Below the pieces are notes generated by a model. The model searched no databases. It was not told the origin of the DNA and saw only the letters and a list, made by a program, of their open reading frames with translations. Shown here in pieces: positions 13,556-17,190 of a DNA stretch of 17,190 bases. This DNA comes from an uncultured bacterium (GTDB lineage: Bacteria > Planctomycetota > Phycisphaerae > Sedimentisphaerales > Anaerobacaceae), in NCBI GenBank assembly GCA_913009865.1, contig CAJVYK010000022.1, positions 1 to 17,190 of the forward strand, in the 5' to 3' direction. The translations under genes were made by a program, and so were the position numbers. Position 1 is the first letter of the stretch. Every line of letters begins with the position of its first letter.

Positions 13556-13782
13556 TCCAAAAAGCAGGATGTGTTCTGACGATTTTGTTGCGAAAGAACG
13601 CCTTTTGACGAGGAGGAATTCGGGGTCAGATCAGAATAAATGACCCAAATACATGGTGATTAACTTTCACCCTGGACAAGCCCTTCTCTACGGAACTTCG
13701 CAAGTATGGCCTTTCACCGGCTTGAGGACAATAACCCGTAGCAGTAACCGTGCAGGGTGGGCTTTGCCTGCCATTTATTTTT
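13556..13782 (+). ncRNA. Candidate small RNA, about 227 nt
   Basis: It is bounded by the promoter at 13521-13549 and a terminator-like stem at 13756-13772 followed by ATTTATTTTT. Inside are a GGGTCA/TGACCC pairing (13623-13628 with 13641-13646) and GGTGA/TCACC (13655-13659 with 13667-13671). An AGGAGG at about 13611-13616 has no start codon at a usable distance. No known RNA family was recognised. Part of it could instead be an eroded repeat, since GGGGTCAGATC-type sequence is found beside REP transposase elements (from memory, not searched). Confidence 0.3.
13756..13782 (+). terminator. Intrinsic terminator-like hairpin
   Basis: GGTGGGC (13756-13762), loop TTT, GCCTGCC (13766-13772): seven pairs, two of them G-U in RNA, then ATTTATTTTT. 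Confidence 0.45.
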
Positions 13783-13828
13783 CCCCGCTGATATACTGTT
13801 TTTTTCTGCTGTTGGTTTGCCGGGACTA

Positions 13829-13857
13829 TTGACAAAATCTGCGTTTTATGCTATCTT
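13829..13857 (+). promoter_or_regulatory. Promoter of the hicBA pair
   Basis: Consensus TTGACA (13829-13834), a 17-bp spacer, then TATCTT (13852-13857). The expected start near 13863 is about 15 nt upstream of the hicB ATG. Confidence 0.55.
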
Positions 13858-13877
13858 TTATTATTGAGGCAAGAAAT

Positions 13878-14114
13878 ATGAAATATTATACCTTTGAGAT
13901 AGTAATCGAGAAAGAAGACAATGGCAAGGGCTACTATGCCTACAGCCCTACTCTGCCGGGTTGTTTTTCCAATGGCCCAACTATCGAAGATTGCCGTAAA
14001 AATATTCGAGAGGCAATCGAGCTTCATATAGAGTCCCTCTCAAAGCGTTCTAAAGAAATTCCTCAGGCAGAAAAGTTAGTGCATGTAGAAGAGATTGCTA
14101 TCGGACTGCCTTGA
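13878..14114 (+). CDS. hicB: HicB-family antitoxin
   Basis: The protein has 78 residues from the ATG at 13878, with GAGG 8-9 nt upstream; an upstream ATG at 13848 lies inside the predicted promoter and is unlikely. The sequence shows the HicB/UPF0150 partial RNase H-like fold: FEIVIEKEDNGKGYYAYSP, then TLPGCFSNGPTIEDC, a helix with NIREAIELHIESL, and a short acidic end. It lacks the extra C-terminal DNA-binding domain that longer HicB proteins carry. HicB neutralises the HicA mRNA interferase by binding it, and usually represses its own promoter with it. It overlaps hicA by one base (TGATG). The antitoxin-first order is the less classical one but common for the short HicB type. Confidence 0.9.
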   Translation: MKYYTFEIVIEKEDNGKGYYAYSPTLPGCFSNGPTIEDCRKNIREAIELHIESLSKRSKEIPQAEKLVHVEEIAIGLP

Positions 14115-14344
14115 TGAGCCCTAAGATTCCAATTGTTACCGCTAAGAAACTCATACGAGCTTTGAAACGTGTCGGCTTTTCTAAAGACCGTCAGAAAGGC
14201 AGTCACCTTACACTTATAAACTCTAAAACCAGTAAAACCGTTACTATACCTGTTCACACAGGCGTTGACATCGGAAAAGGTCTTCTCAAAAAGATTATCA
14301 CCGACGCCGGCCTGACAGTTGAAGAGTTCGTAAATCTTCTTTAG
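14114..14344 (+). CDS. hicA: HicA-family mRNA interferase toxin
   Basis: The protein has 76 residues from the ATG at 14114, coupled to the hicB stop (TGATG). A TTG at 14111 is also possible. It is a small basic double-stranded-RNA-binding-like protein: KKLIRALKRVGFSKDRQKGS, with the catalytic His in GSH (H31), then TVTIPVHTGVDIGKGLLKKI and a C-terminal VEEFVNLL. HicA cleaves mRNA in the cytoplasm and arrests growth when free of HicB. The catalytic His and all the usual blocks are present, so it appears intact. It sits between leuA and leuC, separating the leucine genes. Confidence 0.92.
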   Translation: MSPKIPIVTAKKLIRALKRVGFSKDRQKGSHLTLINSKTSKTVTIPVHTGVDIGKGLLKKIITDAGLTVEEFVNLL

Positions 14345-14459
14345 CAACTCCCTGCGAATCGTTTACCATCGGCTTACCCCCAATCCGGATACAGTCAGAG
14401 GATCACGGCTTTTTTACTTTTTTCAGGCGCCTTTCTGTGTTAAACTGCCCAAAAAGAAT

Positions 14460-14508
14460 AGCGTTTAGCGGGCAGCAGGTAGCGTTTAGCGGGTAGCGCT
14501 TAGCGGAT
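14460..14508 (+). repeat. Heptameric repeat array (7 x 7 bp) upstream of leuC
   Basis: Units AGCGTTT, AGCGGGC, AGCAGGT, AGCGTTT, AGCGGGT, AGCGCTT and AGCGGAT share the core AGCG (one AGCA). It ends 28 bp before the leuC ATG. Confidence 0.8.
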
Positions 14509-14536
14509 AGAAAGAGAAAGGAAAAAACAGAAATCT

Positions 14537-15799
14537 ATGGCTATGACGATTACTGAAAAAATATTGGCGAAAGCGGCAGGTAAAGACAAAGTCAGTCCGG
14601 GCCAGCTTATCAACGCAAACATCGATATAATTATGTGCCATGATGTTACTACGCCGCCGGCTATTTCGATGCTCGCTGAAAAGGCAATAGACAAAGTATT
14701 CGACAGAGAAAAAATTGTCGTAACGCCGGACCATTTTCAGCCGGCCAAGGACATCAAAAGCGCCGAGCTGCACAAGCGCCTCGATGATTGGGCAAAACGT
14801 CACAACATAAAGCACTATTACAAGCTTGGCAGAGCCGGCGTTTGTCACGCACTGCTGCCCGAGCAGGGCCATATCCGCCCCGGCGAAGTAATCATCGGCG
14901 GCGATTCACACACCTGCACATACGGAGCATTCGCTGCATTCAGTACCGGCGTCGGCTCGACCGACCTGGCCGCCGCGCTGGCGACAGGACAGTTATGGTT
15001 CAAAGTCCCGGCTTCGATAAAATTCGTCCTGGCCGGCTCGCTCGGCCACGGAGTCTATAGCAAGGACGTTATTCTGGCTGTAATTGCGAGAATAGGCGTT
15101 GACGGCGCACTTTACAAAGCGATGGAATTTGCCGGGCCGGCCTTGGCTGAAATGTCAATGGAAGCGAGAATGACCATAACAAATATGGCCATCGAAGCCG
15201 GTGCGAAAAACGGCATAATCGGCTTCGATAATATAACAAAGCAGTATCTCGACGAGCACCTGAAAGAAAAAACTAATTATACCGTTTATGAATCCGACGC
15301 TGACGCCGAATACATCTCAACTGAGGAGTTTGACTGTGCTAAAATTGAACCGATGGTCGCCCTGCCGCACCTGCCGAGCGGCGGAGTACCAATCAGCCAA
15401 TGCGCCGGCATGGCAATGGACCAGGCGTATATCGGAAGCTGTACGAACGGGCGAATCGAGGATTTGCGAATCGCCGCAAAAATCTTCAAAGGAAAACAAG
15501 CTGCTATTCGGACACTCATTGTACCTGCTACGCCGGTAATCTGGAAACAGGCAAACGATGAAGGCCTGTTCGATATATTTTACGATGCCGGCTGTGTAAT
15601 CGCCGCTCCGACCTGCGGGGCGTGCCTCGGCGGATTTATGGGCGTCCTCGCCGCCGGCGAAAAGTGCGTAAGCACAACCAATAGAAACTTCGTCGGCCGA
15701 ATGGGACATCCCAAAAGCGAAGTCTATTTAGCCAGCCCGGCTACCACAGCGGCAAGTGCTATAGAAGGAAAATTGACCGACCCGAGAAAATATATTTAA
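14537..15799 (+). CDS. leuC: 3-isopropylmalate dehydratase large subunit
   Basis: This 420-residue protein is the shorter LeuC/HacA type common in archaea and many bacteria, compared with about 465 in E. coli. With LeuD it isomerises 2-isopropylmalate to 3-isopropylmalate. The three ligands of the [4Fe-4S] cluster are visible: C302 in GSCTNGR, and C360 and C363 in PTCGACLGG. Other aconitase-family blocks are GGDSHTCTYGAFAAFSTGVG (about 121-140) and KVPASIKFVLAGSL. The ATG at 14537 has only a distant AAAGGA; an ATG two codons on is also possible. The stop overlaps the left inverted repeat of a cassette that separates it from leuD. It could be a homoaconitase-like paralogue, but the leuA and leuD context favours leucine synthesis. 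Confidence 0.93.
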   Translation: MAMTITEKILAKAAGKDKVSPGQLINANIDIIMCHDVTTPPAISMLAEKAIDKVFDREKIVVTPDHFQPAKDIKSAELHKRLDDWAKRHNIKHYYKLGRAGVCHALLPEQGHIRPGEVIIGGDSHTCTYGAFAAFSTGVGSTDLAAALATGQLWFKVPASIKFVLAGSLGHGVYSKDVILAVIARIGVDGALYKAMEFAGPALAEMSMEARMTITNMAIEAGAKNGIIGFDNITKQYLDEHLKEKTNYTVYESDADAEYISTEEFDCAKIEPMVALPHLPSGGVPISQCAGMAMDQAYIGSCTNGRIEDLRIAAKIFKGKQAAIRTLIVPATPVIWKQANDEGLFDIFYDAGCVIAAPTCGACLGGFMGVLAAGEKCVSTTNRNFVGRMGHPKSEVYLASPATTAASAIEGKLTDPRKYI

Positions 15800-15826
15800 T
15801 CACTGATTTCACTGATTAAACTGATT
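15798..15826 (+). repeat. Left 9-bp-period inverted repeat of the GxxExxY cassette
   Basis: Three CTGATT cores spaced 9 bp apart, starting in the leuC TAA stop. Confidence 0.75.
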
Positions 15827-15870
15827 GAAGTAAATTTTTAAAAGTAAAGATTTGATTAGATAAGAAAGTT

Positions 15871-16305
15871 TTGCAATTGGCTTTAATTGTTAAAAATCAG
15901 TACGTAGCCAGCGGGATTACGGGTGATATTATTGGCGCAGCTATGGAAGTGCATCGAAGGTTAGGCCCTGGTTTTCTCGAAAGTGTCTATGATGAAGCTC
16001 TGGCGGTGGAATTTGAATACGGGCGCATTGAATACGAAAGACAAAAACAATTACCTATTTACTATAGAGGCAAAATCGTCAAGTAGTTCTTTTGTGATTT
16101 TCTTGTGGCGGGACAAGTGGTGGTCGAAATAAAGGCGGTTAAAGAACTCAACGAGATTGATAGAATCCAGGTTATCAGTTATTTAAAAGCAAGTGGAATT
16201 GAAATTGGGTTGCTTATCAATTTTGGAACAAAGTCTCTTGACTACAAAAGACTTATATACACAAATAAATCCAATAATAATCAGCTTAATCAGCGTAATC
16301 AGTGA
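15871..16305 (+). pseudogene. GxxExxY family protein (PDDEXK-like nuclease fold), interrupted by an amber codon
   Basis: From a TTG at 15871 the frame encodes the family opening (GDIIGAAMEVHRRLGPGFLE SVY region, containing the signature GFLESVY) up to YYRGKIVK, then hits TAG at 16084-16086. The same frame continues directly with FFCDFLVAGQVVVEIKAV and on to 16305, so one stop divides an otherwise collinear protein of about 144 residues. The downstream half holds the D...ExK that, with the Glu of the signature, forms the proposed PDDEXK-type active site. TAG is a normal stop elsewhere here (hicA and the 5386 gene), so recoding is unlikely. Its last ten codons are encoded by the right inverted repeat. 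The function of the family is unknown. Confidence 0.75.
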
Positions 16306-16307
16306 TT
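16279..16307 (-). repeat. Right 9-bp-period inverted repeat of the GxxExxY cassette
   Basis: It is the inverted counterpart of 15798-15826 (26 of 29 bases identical as reverse complement). It encodes the Asn/Gln-rich end NNNQLNQRNQ of the GxxExxY frame. Confidence 0.75.
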
Positions 16308-16322
16308 AAAAGGGGAGCAAAT

Positions 16323-16811
16323 ATGGCAAAAGCGCACGTTTACAAAAGAGACCACATAAATACCGATGAAATTATACCAGCCCGGTATCTGAACACTGAT
16401 GACCGAGCTGAACTGGCAAAGCACTGTCTGGAAGATTTGGACCCCGACTTTGTCAACAAGGCCAAACCGGGCGATTGTATCGTTGCCGGCGAGGACTTCG
16501 GCTGCGGCTCGAGCAGAGAGCACGCCGTCTGGGCGATTCGCGGAGCGGGCGTCCAAACCGTTATCGCTAAATCTTTCGCCCGAATCTTCTATCGCAACGC
16601 TATCAATAACGGCTTCTATCTGATCGAGTTGCTGGACGCCCCGGAAAAAATCAACGACGGTAACGAACTGCAAATCGATTATAAACAAGGCTTGATTAAA
16701 AATAAAACCGATGGTATTGATATTAACTTTAATCCGCTGCCGGACTTTGCCCTGGAAATAATCAACGCCGGCGGACTGTTAGAGCATATAAGAAAATTAA
16801 CCACGGATTAA
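16323..16811 (+). CDS. leuD: 3-isopropylmalate dehydratase small subunit
   Basis: The protein has 162 residues from the ATG at 16323, preceded by GGGGAG; an upstream GTG at 16302 lies inside the neighbouring repeat. It provides the swivel domain that completes the LeuC active site for isomerising isopropylmalate. Visible features are HINTDEIIPARYL near the N-terminus and the substrate-binding loop FGCGSSREHA (residues 59-68), then IAKSFARIFYRNAINNG, all typical of the short LeuD type that partners with LeuC of about 420 aa. The final residues TTD and the TAA stop are supplied by a 10-bp-period repeat, so the C-terminus has been remodelled by that repeat. It is translationally well placed 14-40 bp from its neighbours. 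Confidence 0.94.
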   Translation: MAKAHVYKRDHINTDEIIPARYLNTDDRAELAKHCLEDLDPDFVNKAKPGDCIVAGEDFGCGSSREHAVWAIRGAGVQTVIAKSFARIFYRNAINNGFYLIELLDAPEKINDGNELQIDYKQGLIKNKTDGIDINFNPLPDFALEIINAGGLLEHIRKLTTD

Positions 16812-16831
16812 CACTGATTTACACGGATTTT
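16802..16831 (+). repeat. 10-bp-period repeat overlapping the leuD stop
   Basis: Units CACGGATTAA, CACTGATTTA and CACGGATTTT. The first supplies the TAA stop of leuD (16809-16811). It is similar in core (CACTGATT) to the inverted repeats of the GxxExxY cassette, but no second copy is seen nearby. Confidence 0.65.
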
Positions 16832-16848
16832 AATTAAGGAGAAACCAA

Positions 16849-17190
16849 ATGCCGATAGTCGATGGACAATACGAAGCAAAAATATCAACGACTTTTCGCT
16901 CCACTAAAGAAGCTCTCGAAGCGATAACCAATAAAATCAAAAAGTCAAGAAAAGTCAGAATCAGTAATATCCCGATGAAACTGCTTACGAAACTATTGCC
17001 TTCGCTCAATGGTAAAGATGTAAAAATCATACTGCCGATGAAAGCAAAGCCGACGAAAGAATTGAAAGAAACCGGTGAGGTAGCAGTCCAAAAAGCGAAA
17101 ATCTACAAAGATTACAAAGGCGAAGAGGCAAATGTCGGATCAATTTATTTCTCCGATAGAGTCTTTAGTGTAACCTGGGCGAAAGATAAA
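16849..17190 (+). CDS. Unidentified protein downstream of leuD, 3' end outside the window
   Basis: The ATG at 16849 is preceded by AAGGAG at 7-nt spacing and the frame stays open for 114 codons to the window edge. The visible part starts MPIVDGQYEAKISTTFRSTK, has a charged helix (EALEAITNKIKKSRK), then IPMKLLTKLLPSLNGKDVKI and a basic stretch, then a beta-like segment ending GSIYFSDRVFSVTWAKDK. I do not recognise the family. No membrane segment or signal peptide is visible, so it is probably cytoplasmic. It follows leuD by 37 bp and is likely co-transcribed, but it is not leuB. Confidence 0.75.
   Translation, partial: MPIVDGQYEAKISTTFRSTKEALEAITNKIKKSRKVRISNIPMKLLTKLLPSLNGKDVKIILPMKAKPTKELKETGEVAVQKAKIYKDYKGEEANVGSIYFSDRVFSVTWAKDK

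Larger units (their letters stand above)
13438..13877. other. Intergenic region between leuA and hicB
   Basis: 440 bp with a heptad array, a strong promoter (13521-13549), a terminator-like hairpin (13756-13782) that may delimit a small RNA, and the hicB promoter (13829-13857). A 59-codon frame at 13653-13832 has no ribosome-binding site and I do not call it. Confidence 0.6.
15795..16310. mobile_element. GxxExxY cassette bounded by inverted repeats, inserted between leuC and leuD
   Basis: The left repeat (15795-15826) and right repeat (16279-16310) are inverted copies matching at 29 of 32 positions. Each consists of 9-bp-spaced CTGATT units (CACTGATT, then CTGATTAA, then CTGATT). Between them is one GxxExxY-type gene. 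The left repeat starts inside the last codons of leuC and the right one ends just before the leuD ribosome-binding site. No target-site duplication is evident. The mobile nature is inferred from this arrangement, not demonstrated. Confidence 0.55.

Noticed and set aside
13653..13832. 59-codon plus-strand frame with a hydrophobic C-terminus
   Set aside because: No Shine-Dalgarno sequence. The frame runs through the terminator-like hairpin and into the hicB promoter.
16084..16086. Amber codon recoded as an amino acid
   Set aside because: TAG is used as an ordinary stop by hicA and by the 5386-5832 gene, and no recoding signal is visible.

Overview
This window looks like a chromosomal segment from a Planctomycetota-type bacterium, probably a Phycisphaerae/Sedimentisphaerales-like lineage. 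That is an inference from gene style, moderate G+C, frequent TTG/GTG starts and many short degenerate intergenic repeats; no rRNA or other decisive marker is present. Most of the content is housekeeping, but small selfish-looking elements and unusual repeat arrays sit at gene boundaries.

Left part (1-3463): the 3' end of a REP-associated (Y1/IS200-like) transposase with two REP-like repeat copies. Then comes a minus-strand group, read from right to left: an M20 (ArgE/DapE-like) deacylase, a small lipoprotein, a CDP-alcohol phosphatidyltransferase and a MarC-family membrane protein. A divergent intergenic region carries promoters for both directions.

Centre-left (3466-5832, plus): a coiled-coil/C4 zinc-ribbon protein, then an RNase HI-PurN fusion whose inter-domain linker is encoded by a 63-bp array of nine 7-bp units, then a small membrane-anchored protein ending at an intrinsic terminator. 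ClpC (5924-8428, minus) has a good sigma70-type promoter and a small palindrome in its 5' UTR. The divergent 8764-10761 gene encodes a large exported protein ending in a Met-rich stretch and a heavy-metal-binding (HMBD-like) zinc-knuckle tail. A small coiled-coil protein converges on it.

Right part (11171-17190, plus): leucine biosynthesis. leuA is preceded by a roughly 700-bp region with a strong promoter, a short leaderless ORF and alternative inverted repeats that could form a leader. leuA is separated from leuC by a possible small RNA and a hicBA toxin-antitoxin pair. leuC and leuD are separated by a 516-bp cassette: a GxxExxY (PDDEXK-like) gene, broken by an amber codon, bounded by 32-bp inverted repeats that start at the leuC stop and end just before the leuD ribosome-binding site. 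LeuA (2-isopropylmalate synthase) and LeuCD (isopropylmalate isomerase) supply two consecutive steps; leuB is not in the window. The last gene is of unknown function and runs off the end.

The most notable signal beyond individual genes is a set of short-period (7-, 8-, 9- and 10-bp) degenerate repeat arrays. They abut or overlap stop codons (leuA, leuC, leuD, purN), are sometimes translated in frame, and in several cases are arranged as inverted halves.
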